Shown here: in pieces, positions 25,207 to 33,837 of the stretch
How the letters are laid out: each line of letters begins with the position of its first letter
How positions within the stretch are numbered: position 1 is the first letter of the stretch
From: Malonomonas sp036526255
Lineage (GTDB): Bacteria; Desulfobacterota; Desulfuromonadia; Desulfuromonadales; Geopsychrobacteraceae
Assembly (NCBI GenBank): GCA_036526255.1
Contig: DATCYW010000043.1
Span: forward strand, 60,213-124,212
Length of the DNA: 64,000 nt
Reading direction: 5' to 3'
Program-made: the position numbers and the translations under genes
The notes under the pieces: generated by a model
The model's database searches: none
What the model was told of the DNA's origin: nothing
What the model saw: the letters and a program-made list of their open reading frames with translations, nothing else

Positions 25207-26067
25207 ATGACTATTCTGCAATTAAGCAAAGAAATCGGCATCGGCGTCGACACCCTGCGCATCTGGGAGCGTCGTTATGGATTCCCGGTTCCCGAGCGAG
25301 ATTCGCGCGGACACCGGTGCTATTCACGCCAAACGGTGGACGAATTACGTATTGTTAAAACGCTGCAGAGCCTTGGCCATCGACCGGGCGAGATATTAGC
25401 ATTGAGTTCGGCTGAGCGGCGGAAACTGCTGAAGGTCTTCACTGAACAGCAACCTCCGCCCAACGAGGCTCTGCAGCAACTGATCTTAATTCTGTCGCCG
25501 AATCAAATCGATTGGGAATTCCGTGGCCAACTGCAACAGCTTGGGCTGAATAACTTTATTCATCAGTTTGCCGTGCCCTTGTTGCAAGCTCTCGACCACA
25601 GCTGGACCAATGGTCATATCAACATTGCTCGCGAGCACCTGATATCTGATCGGTTGGAACAATTGCTCCGCGAGCAATTGAGAGTTGAACGGCCGACGCG
25701 AGCCAACCAATCACTGCTGTTTTTGACCCTGAGCGGCGAACGGCACAAGCTCGGGCTGTTGCTGGCAGCGGTGCTGTTTCACGCTGAAGGGCTCAACTGC
25801 ATTCTCCTCAATGAAGAGTTGCCGCTCTCGGAAGTGCCTCAGCTGGCCAGCGAGCTGCAGGTTGCCGGGGTGGCGCTCTCTTTCAGCTGTCATTATTCAA
25901 GCCGACAGGCAAAAAACGACCTGACGAGCCTGAGAAATCAACTCGACCCGCAGATAAAATTGCTTGCCGGCGGTCAGGCGGTGGAACGCGGGGTTAAGAT
26001 GCCGAACCTGACAATTTGCACATCCCTGAAACAGATTCCTGAAATCTGCCGCAAACTGTTCAACTGA
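25207..26067 (+). CDS. carH: CarH/LitR-type MerR regulator with B12-binding photosensor domain
   Basis: 286 residues from the ATG at 25207 (AGGA upstream; a start 20 codons earlier would add a non-family hydrophobic stretch). Residues 1-70 are a MerR-type winged helix (LSKEIGIGVDTLRIWERRYGFPVP; GHRCYSRQTVDELR). A helical bundle follows with W133-x9-E143-H144, the adenosylcobalamin-capping Wx9EH signature of CarH. The Rossmann cobalamin domain begins with E178-x-H180-x-x-G183, giving the lower-ligand histidine. CarH binds DNA as a dark tetramer with AdoCbl and falls apart on light exposure, relieving repression. All key residues are present, so light sensing is likely. It diverges from the lipid/stress run and precedes three plus-strand genes. 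Confidence 0.9.
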   Translation: MTILQLSKEIGIGVDTLRIWERRYGFPVPERDSRGHRCYSRQTVDELRIVKTLQSLGHRPGEILALSSAERRKLLKVFTEQQPPPNEALQQLILILSPNQIDWEFRGQLQQLGLNNFIHQFAVPLLQALDHSWTNGHINIAREHLISDRLEQLLREQLRVERPTRANQSLLFLTLSGERHKLGLLLAAVLFHAEGLNCILLNEELPLSEVPQLASELQVAGVALSFSCHYSSRQAKNDLTSLRNQLDPQIKLLAGGQAVERGVKMPNLTICTSLKQIPEICRKLFN

Positions 26068-26098
26068 AAGTGAATTCAACCCCGAGAAGGAGATGATT

Positions 26099-26485
26099 AT
26101 GGACCTGCGACACTATTTCGCCAGCCAACAAGGAACCGGCATCATGTCAACCGCCGACAATCAGGGCAGAGTCGATGCCGCCATTTATGCCCGCCCGCAT
26201 GTAATGGAAGACGGCACGCTGGCAATGATCATGCGGGATCGCTTGACGCACAAGAATCTGCAGGAAAACCCACATGCAGCTTACCTGTTTCTCGAAGCTT
26301 CGCCTGGACACCAAGGGGTGCGGTTATTTCTGAAGAAAGTCCGGGAAGACGATGATCCCGCGTTGATCCAGCAACTGACACGGCGCACGTTAACGACCGA
26401 AGAAGACAAAGCCAGGGGGCCTAAATTCGTCGTCTACTTCGCGGTGGAGAAGGCTCTCAAGCTGATCGGCGGCGAGGAGATCTGA
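26099..26485 (+). CDS. Pyridoxamine 5'-phosphate oxidase-like FMN split-barrel protein
   Basis: About 128 residues. The ATG at 26099 is preferred over one at 26093, because the latter touches the AAGGAG site. The sequence (ASQQGTGIMSTADNQGRVDAAIYARPHVME, in two parts; LAMIMRDRLTHKNLQENPHAAYLFLE; FVVYFAVEKALKLIGGE) fits the small PNPOx-like split-barrel family, which binds FMN, F420 or haem and usually acts as an oxidoreductase or detoxifying protein. It lies 31 bp after the CarH-type gene and 2 bp before the DUF1499 gene, so all are probably co-transcribed. The cofactor cannot be told from sequence. Confidence 0.8.
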   Translation: MDLRHYFASQQGTGIMSTADNQGRVDAAIYARPHVMEDGTLAMIMRDRLTHKNLQENPHAAYLFLEASPGHQGVRLFLKKVREDDDPALIQQLTRRTLTTEEDKARGPKFVVYFAVEKALKLIGGEEI

Positions 26486-26487
26486 GC

Positions 26488-26961
26488 ATGCAGCCCAGCA
26501 AACGATGCAAAAACTTTTCCCTGTCGGCATTCTTCTGCCTATTGCTCAGTTCATGCACCGGGGCTGCCGGAACCCTTGGTGTTCACGACTCTAAACTGAG
26601 CCCCTGCCCGGCGCGACCGAACTGCGTATCGAGCGATTCCGCAGCGGCCGAGCATCGGGTTGAGCCATTCCATCTGGCCGTTCCTGCGGCCGAGGGGTGG
26701 CAAATGGCCCGGACGCTGGTGGCTGAATTGCCCCGAACGACAATAATCACCCAAGGGCCAGACTATTTACACGCTGAATGTCGCAGCGCAGTCTTCGGCT
26801 TCGTGGATGATCTGGAACTCCATTTGCGGCCAGACAAAAATACAATCGCGGTCCGCTCGGCAGCCAGACTCGGCTATTCAGATCTGGGGGTGAACCGTAA
26901 GCGGATCGAAGACTTACGCTCCAAACTGACGGGTCGAGGGGCGATCGACCTGTCGCCCTGA
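26488..26961 (+). CDS. DUF1499 lipoprotein
   Basis: 157 residues with a lipoprotein signal (AFFCLLLSSC lipobox). The mature part has the DUF1499 pattern LSPCPARPNCVSSDS, then TTIITQGPDYLHAECRSAVFGFVDDLELHL (split here by description), and AVRSAARLGYSDLGVNRKRIE. The family is found in bacteria and plastids and has no settled function. It starts two bases after the preceding stop, so it belongs to the operon behind the light regulator. DUF1499 genes commonly occur with photolyase and CFA-type genes in stress clusters. Confidence 0.85.
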   Translation: MQPSKRCKNFSLSAFFCLLLSSCTGAAGTLGVHDSKLSPCPARPNCVSSDSAAAEHRVEPFHLAVPAAEGWQMARTLVAELPRTTIITQGPDYLHAECRSAVFGFVDDLELHLRPDKNTIAVRSAARLGYSDLGVNRKRIEDLRSKLTGRGAIDLSP

Positions 26962-27106
26962 TGACCGGAAAACCGACTTTTATCTTTAGATCGCACACTG
27001 CAAGCGCCAACAACGATGAACCCTTTATCCGGTGCAGCAGAGCGAAAGTTGAAAAATGCAGTAGAGTTAGGGGGCCGTCTGCTCACGCCTCCGACAGGAG
27101 AAATAA

Positions 27107-28600
27107 ATGAAAATCAGCTCAAAACCGATATTTATTGCCGGCGCAACCGGATACATCGGCGGTCGCCTTCTGCCGCGGCTGCTGGCTGCCGGCTACCAGG
27201 TGCGGGCCTTGGCCCGGTCCCCGGAGAAGCTGAGAGATCGTCCCTGGGCACAGCATCCGAATTTAGACATCATCAAGGGAGATGTGCTGGATGCCGATTC
27301 TTTACATCAAGCGCTTGAAGGCTGCCGGGCTGCGTACTATCTGGTACACTCGATGAACCCAGGGGTCACAGATTTTTCGGCGACAGATCGCATCGCGGCT
27401 AAAAACATGGCCACTGCGGCAGAAGCCGCAAGCTTGGAACAGATTATTTATCTCGGCGGCCTCGGCGAAGAGCAGAGCGGGCTGAGCCACCACCTGCAGT
27501 CACGCACCGAAGTCGGCACCATTCTTCGCCAGGGCGCCGTCCCCGTCACAATTCTGCGCGCCGCCATGATCATCGGTTCGGGGAGCGCCTCGTTTGAAAT
27601 CCTCCGCTATCTGGTCGACCGGTTGCCGGTGATGGTCACCCCCCGTTGGGTGAGTACCCCCTGCCAGCCGATCGGGGTGCGCAATGTTCTGCACTATCTG
27701 CTCGGCTGTCTGGAAAAGAAGGAGGTCGTCGGCGGAACCTTCGATATCGGCCAGCCGGACGTGATCGACTATCGACAGTTGATGGAAGTTTATGCCGAGG
27801 AGGCCGGATTGCCGCGGCGCTGGATTATTCCGATACCGGTTCTCACCCCGCGCCTCAGTTCCTATTGGATTCATCTGGTCACACCGGTACCAGCCTCGAT
27901 TGCCAGGCCGCTGGCTGAAGGTCTAAGCAACCCGGTGATTTGTCAGGAAAACCGAATCACCGAACTTTTGCCGCAAGAACTTTTCGATGCACGAAAAGCA
28001 ATCCGACTGGCACTGGACAGGATCAAACAACAAGTGGTGGAAACCTCTTCGACCGATTCGGGGAAAATTCAACCTGCGGAATGGAGTCACCCTGGCGACC
28101 CGGATTGGGCCGGCGGAAGCCTCTACAGCGATTCACGAAGTGAGGTGTTAAATGCAAAACCTGAAGACATCTGGTTAGCTGTCAGTTCCATCGGTGGGGA
28201 TGTTGGCTACTGCGCAAGTTGGTTATGGAGGCTTCGCGGCCTGATAGATCGTATTTGTGGCGGGCCGGGGCTCTGTCAGGGACGACGAAGCAAAGCGGAG
28301 CTTTCCCCGGGAGATACTCTCGATTTCTGGCGGGTGCTTGCAGTCGAAAAATACGAGCATCTGATGCTATCCGCTGAAATGAAATTGCCAGGAGAAGCGG
28401 TTCTCTCCTTTCGCCTGAAACAACGTTCAGACGGACAAACTGAATTACAACAGACGGCCCGATTTCTACCCCGCGGCTTGTTCGGAATCCTCTATTGGTA
28501 TGCGGCCCTGCCATTTCATCATTATTTGTTCAACCGAATGCTACGCAGCATAAAGGTGGCTGCTTCGAAAGTGACTGCCTGTGAACCAGAGAAAATCTGA
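27107..28600 (+). CDS. NAD(P)-binding SDR-DUF2867 fusion protein
   Basis: 497 residues. Residues 5-300 are an atypical/extended SDR of the NmrA/complex I-like type (PIFIAGATGYIGGRLLPRLLA; DIIKGDVLDADSLHQAL; AYYLVHSM; IIYLGGLGEEQSGLS; VTILRAAMIIGSGSASF). From about 345 to the end lies DUF2867 (EWSHPGDPDWAGG... with later GDTLDFWRVLAVEKYEHLML and FGILYWYAALPFHHYLF). Such fusions occur in the light-inducible clusters that include CFA synthase and lipocalin. It may use NAD(P)H on a lipid or quinone substrate, bound in the START-like DUF2867 part. A GGAG site precedes the ATG; the 145-bp gap before it shows nothing definite. Confidence 0.85.
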   Translation: MKISSKPIFIAGATGYIGGRLLPRLLAAGYQVRALARSPEKLRDRPWAQHPNLDIIKGDVLDADSLHQALEGCRAAYYLVHSMNPGVTDFSATDRIAAKNMATAAEAASLEQIIYLGGLGEEQSGLSHHLQSRTEVGTILRQGAVPVTILRAAMIIGSGSASFEILRYLVDRLPVMVTPRWVSTPCQPIGVRNVLHYLLGCLEKKEVVGGTFDIGQPDVIDYRQLMEVYAEEAGLPRRWIIPIPVLTPRLSSYWIHLVTPVPASIARPLAEGLSNPVICQENRITELLPQELFDARKAIRLALDRIKQQVVETSSTDSGKIQPAEWSHPGDPDWAGGSLYSDSRSEVLNAKPEDIWLAVSSIGGDVGYCASWLWRLRGLIDRICGGPGLCQGRRSKAELSPGDTLDFWRVLAVEKYEHLMLSAEMKLPGEAVLSFRLKQRSDGQTELQQTARFLPRGLFGILYWYAALPFHHYLFNRMLRSIKVAASKVTACEPEKI

Positions 28601-28636
28601 GAGTTGTCATTTTTATATGTAGTCAGTTGTGAAATT

Positions 28637-28727
28637 TTCAAGCGACCGGCAGGCTCCCCAGAAACCGGCGGGGGTTTGCTGAGAACAGGCTGTTTTCAAT
28701 CGCCTTCGGCAACTTCAACGATCTCAC
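28637..28727 (-). repeat. Direct repeat copy B: intact 3' end of the amidohydrolase gene
   Basis: About 91 bp matching 8429-8517 in the same orientation. Here the sequence is in frame and encodes the last 30 or so residues of the amidohydrolase (KLPKAIENSLFSANPRRFLG, then SLPVA and the stop). The two copies bracket the whole light and stress island. Confidence 0.75.
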
Positions 28728-29504
28728 CAGTTCGATGTAGTCGAGAACAATCTCGGGCTGGTAAAGCAGCGCATCCGAACCGAAGCAGACCCGATCCGGG
28801 TAATGACTGATAAAATCTGCATAGCTGCCGGGATTATTTTGAATATGCGGCAACATGTAGGCGATATCGGTGTAGACGTTGGGGTAACGGTCGAGGATTC
28901 GGCTGAAGGCTTTACGGCCAATACCGAAGTGCGGAAAATTGATCCGCAGCCGTGGAAAATCGTCCAGGATGGCTTGCATCACATCGCCGTAACGGTTGGC
29001 ATCCATGTGATAGAGAACCGGCAGATCGTTAGCCTCGGCAAAAGCAAAGATCTGCCATTCTCGTTGCTGATACTGCTTCAGACTGATGCCGAAGGTGTCG
29101 GGAACACTGGTAAGGTTCAGATCGTTGCCGCTGTCGGCTAGATAGAGCCCTTTGATCCCGCGAAAGCCGAGATTGATCTTTTCCTGCAGAAAACTCGGGA
29201 CATCCGTATTCAGCATACGCGTATCAAGCAGCGGAAATAGTTGTCCACCACTTTGCCTTGTGAATTCAAGCAGCGCATCGGCCTCGTTGAACAGCGGATC
29301 GCCGAGATTCTCAAATCCCTGCGGAATCAGCTTCCAGACATCCTCTGCATTCAGACTGGGATTGACCAAACCCATCACCGCCAAATGACAGACGCCCACA
29401 TTGCGCAAGCGGGACAAACCGGCAGCGACCTGTTCAGCCTGCCCGAAACCGGCAAAAAAATGGCAGTGTACATCGATAATTTCCTGACGGCTGGCTTGCT
29501 CCAT
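28638..29504 (-). CDS. Amidohydrolase 2 family (TIM-barrel) protein
   Basis: About 288 residues from the ATG at 29504 (AGGGGAGGA upstream). The metal-binding start IIDVHCHFFAGFG gives the HxH pair; later motifs are RGIKGLYLADSG, VLYHMDANRYGDVMQAILDDF, INFPHFGIGRKAFSRIL, VYTDIAYMLPHI and the terminal RVCFGSDALLYQP, which supplies the catalytic aspartate. The family includes decarboxylases and hydrolases of aromatic or cyclic acids (ACMSD-like). It lies just downstream of the benzoyl-CoA operon, separated by a hairpin, so it may be an accessory hydrolase. Its 3' end is duplicated at 8.43 kb. Confidence 0.82.
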   Translation of the reverse strand: MEQASRQEIIDVHCHFFAGFGQAEQVAAGLSRLRNVGVCHLAVMGLVNPSLNAEDVWKLIPQGFENLGDPLFNEADALLEFTRQSGGQLFPLLDTRMLNTDVPSFLQEKINLGFRGIKGLYLADSGNDLNLTSVPDTFGISLKQYQQREWQIFAFAEANDLPVLYHMDANRYGDVMQAILDDFPRLRINFPHFGIGRKAFSRILDRYPNVYTDIAYMLPHIQNNPGSYADFISHYPDRVCFGSDALLYQPEIVLDYIELVRSLKLPKAIENSLFSANPRRFLGSLPVA

Positions 29505-29533
29505 CAACCTATCCTCCCCTGAAACAGAAACGA

Positions 29534-29568
29534 CCAATGCCCACCCGGGCAGTCCGGATGGGCATTGG
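29534..29568 (-). terminator. Hairpin after the benzoyl-CoA lower-pathway operon
   Basis: A perfect 10-bp inverted repeat, CCAATGCCCA (29534-29543) and TGGGCATTGG (29559-29568), with a 15-nt GC-rich loop. It lies 19 bp after the stop of the dienoyl-CoA hydratase gene on the minus strand. The minus-strand flank after it (TCGTTTCTGTTTC) is only moderately T-rich, so termination may be partial or Rho-assisted. Confidence 0.55.
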
Positions 29569-29587
29569 TTTCATCAGGCAGATCCGT

Positions 29588-30358
29588 TCAGCGATTCTCC
29601 CACTTGGCCGGCCGCTTTTCCAAAAATGCCGTCAACCCCTCGACAGCGTCGTGGGTTTTCATCAGTTCGGCAAGATAGAGCGTTTCGACCCGCTCCAACT
29701 TGGCGATCACTCGTTGCCGGTACTCTTGACGCGCAGCCAGCACTGCAAAGCGCAGGGTGCTGGCACTGCTGGCTGCCAGGTGCTTGTCGAAGTATTCCAG
29801 CGCCGCTTCTTCCGGGTCATCGGCGAGGCAATCGATCAGGTTGGTCGCCAAGGCTTCCTCGGCCCCCATGCTGCGGCCGGAGAACAACAGATCCTCGGCC
29901 TTGGCCTGACCGATCCGCTCGGGGAGCAGACAGCTGGCCGCCGGGGCGAAGACCGCCAGTTTGATCTCCGGCTGGCCAAGTTTGGCGTCGGGCGCAGCGA
30001 ACAGCATGCTGCCGGCGGCGGCGACTTCCAACCCGCCCCCCAGGCATTGCCCCTTGATCGACACCAACAGCGGGACCGGGCAGTTGATCATACTGCGCAC
30101 CAACGCGTGCAATGCCTTCAACATTTCGGCGCAGCTGTCTGGCAGATGCTCATCAACGCTGGCACCAAAACTGAAGTGCGGACCTTCGTGGTCGAGCAGC
30201 ACTGCGCGCAGTTCCTTTACATCGCGATACTCCGCCAGCGCAGCATCTAAAGCGGCGATCATCGAGGCATCGACGATGTTGGCCTTGGGGCGCGCCAGTC
30301 GCAACCGCAACAGCGTCCCATCGCGGTCAAGCCAGACTTTCAGTGGACTCTCGCTCAT
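29588..30358 (-). CDS. bamR: Cyclohexa-1,5-dienecarbonyl-CoA hydratase
   Basis: 256 residues of the enoyl-CoA hydratase (crotonase) superfamily, resembling Dch/BamR of the anaerobic benzoyl-CoA pathway, which adds water to cyclohexa-1,5-diene-1-carbonyl-CoA to give 6-hydroxycyclohex-1-ene-1-carbonyl-CoA. Signatures: LRLARPKANIVDASMIAAL, FSFGASVDEHLPDSC, the oxyanion segment IKGQCLGGGLEVAAAGSML, and LGQPEIKLAVFAPAASCLLP. Its position directly after Oah/BamA (one base between genes) and Had makes this assignment much firmer than sequence alone. Last gene of the operon. Confidence 0.9.
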   Translation of the reverse strand: MSESPLKVWLDRDGTLLRLRLARPKANIVDASMIAALDAALAEYRDVKELRAVLLDHEGPHFSFGASVDEHLPDSCAEMLKALHALVRSMINCPVPLLVSIKGQCLGGGLEVAAAGSMLFAAPDAKLGQPEIKLAVFAPAASCLLPERIGQAKAEDLLFSGRSMGAEEALATNLIDCLADDPEEAALEYFDKHLAASSASTLRFAVLAARQEYRQRVIAKLERVETLYLAELMKTHDAVEGLTAFLEKRPAKWENR

Positions 30359-30359
30359 C

Positions 30360-31505
30360 TTAAGCCCCCTTGCCCGGCATCAGACTTTCGATCAACCCCT
30401 CAGTCCAAGGCACCCCTTTGGCGAGGCCCTGACGCAATTTAACGAAATCGATCTCGCGGCCGGTCTCTTTGTTGCCTTCGTTGAAGGCGCGGAAGCCGGT
30501 GCGGGCTTCGTTCATCATATTCAGCGCCAGCCAGGCGCGGGAGTTCTCTTTGTTGCGGTTCCAGGATTCAAGCTTCGGCTTGCGCAGCTCTTCGAGGCTC
30601 TTGGTCATGCACTCGGGGAAGGTCTCAATCAGCTTGGCGCAGAGCGCCTCGACCTTTTCATCAAGCATGCTCAAATCGACTTCGCCGTCCTTGATCAGGT
30701 CGCGCCCTTCTTTAAAAGCACTGCCAGTGCGGAATTCCCCGTGGATGATGCGGCCAAACTCATCAAGGTACTGATCGGTGATGACGGTCGGATTGGCGAC
30801 GAACTTGCCATTGATTTTCAGCGCCGGCACTACATCGGCGATGATGCCGAGGCGCGCCGCCTTGTGGGCCGAGAACGGCTCACAGAGGGTACCGGAGACC
30901 ATCGCCTGCTCGCAGCCGATCATCACCGGCAGGAAATCTGTCGCGCCACCGATCGCTGCCGATCCGTGCTTAGGGCCAGCTTGACCGAAGTTGGCAAGGT
31001 CATGCGAGAGGGTGAAATCGCAGGCCATGCCGATCTCCTGACCACCGCCGATGCGCATACCGTTGACCCGGCAGACAACCGGCTTGTCGCAGCCGAGGAT
31101 CGCCGAGACCATGTCGTTGAACAGGCGCATGTACTGGCGATACTCCTGCGGATTGCCGGCATAATACTCGGCGTATTCCTTGGTGTTGCCACCGGTACAG
31201 AACGCTTTGTCGCCGACCGCGGTGAAGACCACGGCGTTGACTTCGCGGTCAGCCGAAGCGCGGCGGAAGGCCAGAATGGTCGCTTTGACCATGTCGGTGG
31301 TGTAAGAGTTGAACTGCTTGGGATTGTTGAAAATGATCCAGGCGTTATAGAGCCCCTCGGCAACCGAGCCGTCACGACGTTTGGCCGGACGTTTTTCATA
31401 GATCACCATGCCGTCGCAGAGGCTCTCGACGTCCTTGTCGATCAGGTTGTGGTCGATCAGGTGATGTGGGGCGGTTGCGGCGATAATCTGGTCTGTGTTG
31501 GCCAT
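30360..31505 (-). CDS. bamA: 6-oxocyclohex-1-ene-1-carbonyl-CoA hydrolase (BamA/Oah)
   Basis: 381 residues. BamA opens the alicyclic ring of 6-oxocyclohex-1-ene-1-carbonyl-CoA hydrolytically to 3-hydroxypimelyl-CoA, and is the marker gene of anaerobic aromatic degradation. The sequence has the BamA-type N-terminus (HHLIDHNLIDKDVESLCDGM; IYEKRPAKRRDGS; YNAWIIFNNPKQFNSYT), the crotonase core AFCTGGNTKEYAEYYAG, NGMRIGGGQEIGMACDF and the GQAGPKHGSAAIGGATDF block. Its length is well above ordinary crotonases (about 260), as expected for BamA. It lies between Had and Dch in one operon. Confidence 0.95.
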   Translation of the reverse strand: MANTDQIIAATAPHHLIDHNLIDKDVESLCDGMVIYEKRPAKRRDGSVAEGLYNAWIIFNNPKQFNSYTTDMVKATILAFRRASADREVNAVVFTAVGDKAFCTGGNTKEYAEYYAGNPQEYRQYMRLFNDMVSAILGCDKPVVCRVNGMRIGGGQEIGMACDFTLSHDLANFGQAGPKHGSAAIGGATDFLPVMIGCEQAMVSGTLCEPFSAHKAARLGIIADVVPALKINGKFVANPTVITDQYLDEFGRIIHGEFRTGSAFKEGRDLIKDGEVDLSMLDEKVEALCAKLIETFPECMTKSLEELRKPKLESWNRNKENSRAWLALNMMNEARTGFRAFNEGNKETGREIDFVKLRQGLAKGVPWTEGLIESLMPGKGA

Positions 31506-31543
31506 TGTCTTCTCTCCTTGCGATTCTAAATTGATATGTGGCG

Positions 31544-32608
31544 TTAAGGCACCAGGATCGCCCGACGCTGCATTTTCTGATCATGGACGGCGGCAAAAAC
31601 ACTGTTAATTTCGGAAAGCGGCTTTTGCTCGACGAAAGCCTTGAGCTCAATCTTGCCATCCAGCACCAGATCGAGAGCCCCCGGATAATGTTCCGGCAGA
31701 CAGCCCCAGTTGCCGATGGCGCGGGCATGAAAAGCCATCAGGTTGGAAAGGCGGATATCGACCGTATCCATGGTGAAACCGACCACGCTCAAGGTGGCGC
31801 CATGCACCAGCAGGCCATAGGCCGATTCCTGTCCCGGCTTACTGCCGGAACATTCGAAGATGAACCACTCGGTGCTCGGCAAACCGTTCTCTTTGGCAAA
31901 GGCACCGATCGCCTTTTTCAGGTCACGGCCGCTGATCTCGCGGGCGTTAAAAGTTTTAGCCGCGCCATATTCGGCGATGGCATCCAGCTTGCTCTGATCG
32001 ATGTCGATGGCGACCACGGTAGCGCCAAAAGCTTTGGCCATCTGCACGCAATAGCCACCGACTCCGCCGACGCCGATAATAATTGCCAGACTGCCGGGAG
32101 TGACGCCGGCCTGATGGACCGCCTGATAGGGAGTCGTCACGGCATCGGCAACCACCGAAACATCGGCGAGTTGCAATCCGACCGCATTTAAACGTTTTTC
32201 ATCGACCGGACACAGATCACGCGCCGGCACGACGATATGACTGGCGAAACCACCCTGAATATCATTGCCCGGCATCTTCTGGCTGCGGCAGATGGTTCCC
32301 TTGCCGCGCTTGCAGAGATCACACTCACCGCAAGGCATCACCGCCGGGACGATCACCGCTTTGCCCTGCCACTGGTCGGCACCCAGCCCTGTTGCGACCA
32401 CCCGACCGCTGATCTCGTGCCCCAGCGCCAGCGGCAGCGGCGAATTGGTCCGCACGCCGTCGTAAAAGAAACCCAGATCGGTGTGACACACCCCGCATCC
32501 GGCAACCTCCACAACCACCTCACCCGCCTCTGGCACCGCAACAAACTCGTGACGGGTCAGCGGTTCCTTGACTCCATTCATCATCCAACGATAAGCAGTT
32601 ACCGACAT
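31544..32608 (-). CDS. had: 6-hydroxycyclohex-1-ene-1-carbonyl-CoA dehydrogenase
   Basis: 354 residues, zinc-dependent medium-chain alcohol dehydrogenase. Catalytic zinc: CGVCHTDLGFFYDG and GHEISG; structural zinc: CGECDLCKRGKGTIC; NAD site: IIIGVGGVGGYCVQMAKAFG. The start SVTAYRWMMNGVKEPLTRHE is like Had/BamQ. It oxidises the hydroxy product of Dch to the 6-oxo compound that BamA cleaves, using NAD+. It is the middle member of the Had-Oah-Dch trio, which occurs in this transcription order in several aromatic-degrading anaerobes. The gap to BamA is 38 bp. Confidence 0.92.
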   Translation of the reverse strand: MSVTAYRWMMNGVKEPLTRHEFVAVPEAGEVVVEVAGCGVCHTDLGFFYDGVRTNSPLPLALGHEISGRVVATGLGADQWQGKAVIVPAVMPCGECDLCKRGKGTICRSQKMPGNDIQGGFASHIVVPARDLCPVDEKRLNAVGLQLADVSVVADAVTTPYQAVHQAGVTPGSLAIIIGVGGVGGYCVQMAKAFGATVVAIDIDQSKLDAIAEYGAAKTFNAREISGRDLKKAIGAFAKENGLPSTEWFIFECSGSKPGQESAYGLLVHGATLSVVGFTMDTVDIRLSNLMAFHARAIGNWGCLPEHYPGALDLVLDGKIELKAFVEQKPLSEINSVFAAVHDQKMQRRAILVP

Positions 32609-32674
32609 AGCATCTTCTCCTGTGAATCGATACGGAATACCTTAAATTCGGGTTCGTAAGAACCAGTGATTCGT

Positions 32675-33820
32675 CTAAAGCCTTTCGATCAGGGTCGCCA
32701 TCCCCTGTCCATGCCCGATGCAGAGCGAGGCGATCCCGTAACGACCGCCACTGTTTTCCAACCCATTGAGCAGAGTGGTGATCAAGCGGGTGCCAGTGCA
32801 ACCCAAGGGGTGGCCGAGAGAGATTGCACCCCCCCAAGGGTTGACCTTCTGCAGCGGGAGCTGTAGCTCATTGATACAAGCCAGCGACTGGCTGGCAAAG
32901 GCTTCGTTGAGTTCGAACAGATCGATATCTGTGACTGAAAGGCGATTCTTCTTCAGCAGCTTGCGGATCGCCGGCACTGGCCCCATGCCCATCTGGCAAG
33001 GATCAAGTCCGACTACGGCAAAATCGACCACCCGCGCCCGCCGCTTCAGGTCGAACCGCTCGCAGGCGCTCTCAGAAGCGAGCAGGGTCAGGCTGGCGCC
33101 GTCATTTAAAGGTGAGCTGTTGCCAGCAGTCACCGAGCCATTTTCCATGAAGATGGTTTTCAGTCCGGCAAGATCGGCTGCGTTGGTCCCGGGTCGCGGC
33201 GACTGATCCTGATCGGCAAGCAAATCCCCAGCCGCGATCGGGATGATCTCACGGGCGAAATGACCGGCCTGCTGAGCGGCGACGGCCTTGCGATGGCTTT
33301 CGACGGCGAACTCATCCTGGGCCGCGCGACTGACCCCGTAGCTCTGCGCAACCTTTTCAGCGGTCAAGCCCATATTGGTGAAGGGAAACTCGTAGTGCTT
33401 GAGCAGCTGTTGATTGTAGTCGAGTGCAGCCGCCATCGGCACATGGGTCATGTGCTCGACGCCTCCGGCCAGGAGCAGCTCGGCGTTGCCGCTGGCGAGG
33501 GTCGACGCGGCAAAGTTGAACGCCTGCAGACTGGAGGCGCAGAGGCGATTTACGGTAACACCCGGTACGGTTTCCGGTAGCCCGGCCAAAAGCGCAGAAA
33601 GCCGGGCGATGTTCTTCCCCTGCTCCAGGTGCTGACCGACGCAACCGACGTAGATATCGTCGATGGCCGGCGTGAGTGATTCACCGGCAGGTAATCCGGC
33701 AAGCAACCCGCGCATCAGTGCAGCGAGCATCTCATCGGCACGGACGTCGCGGAACAGTCCTTTGTCCGGATGGGACTTGCCGATGGCTGTGCGTTTTGCT
33801 TCAACCAGATAAGCGTTCAT
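32675..33820 (-). CDS. Acetyl-CoA acyltransferase (thiolase)
   Basis: 381 residues, thiolase family. The nucleophile cysteine is in TVNRLCASSLQAFNFA, the histidine in GGAISLGHPLGCTGTRL, and the second cysteine in GIASLCIGHGQGMATLIE. The NEAFASQSLA and AGNSSPLNDGAS motifs are normal. In this operon it should cleave 3-oxoacyl-CoA esters formed by beta-oxidation of 3-hydroxypimelyl-CoA, releasing acetyl-CoA and glutaryl-CoA. A second thiolase lies two genes away. Which one acts on which chain length cannot be read from sequence. Confidence 0.9.
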   Translation of the reverse strand: MNAYLVEAKRTAIGKSHPDKGLFRDVRADEMLAALMRGLLAGLPAGESLTPAIDDIYVGCVGQHLEQGKNIARLSALLAGLPETVPGVTVNRLCASSLQAFNFAASTLASGNAELLLAGGVEHMTHVPMAAALDYNQQLLKHYEFPFTNMGLTAEKVAQSYGVSRAAQDEFAVESHRKAVAAQQAGHFAREIIPIAAGDLLADQDQSPRPGTNAADLAGLKTIFMENGSVTAGNSSPLNDGASLTLLASESACERFDLKRRARVVDFAVVGLDPCQMGMGPVPAIRKLLKKNRLSVTDIDLFELNEAFASQSLACINELQLPLQKVNPWGGAISLGHPLGCTGTRLITTLLNGLENSGGRYGIASLCIGHGQGMATLIERL

Positions 33821-33837
33821 CTTCGCCCCTTTTACTT

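Noticed and set aside
29961..31529. A 522-codon plus-strand frame across bamR and bamA
   Set aside because: It is antisense to two certain crotonase-family genes and spans their junction; typical of codon bias in the opposite strand.
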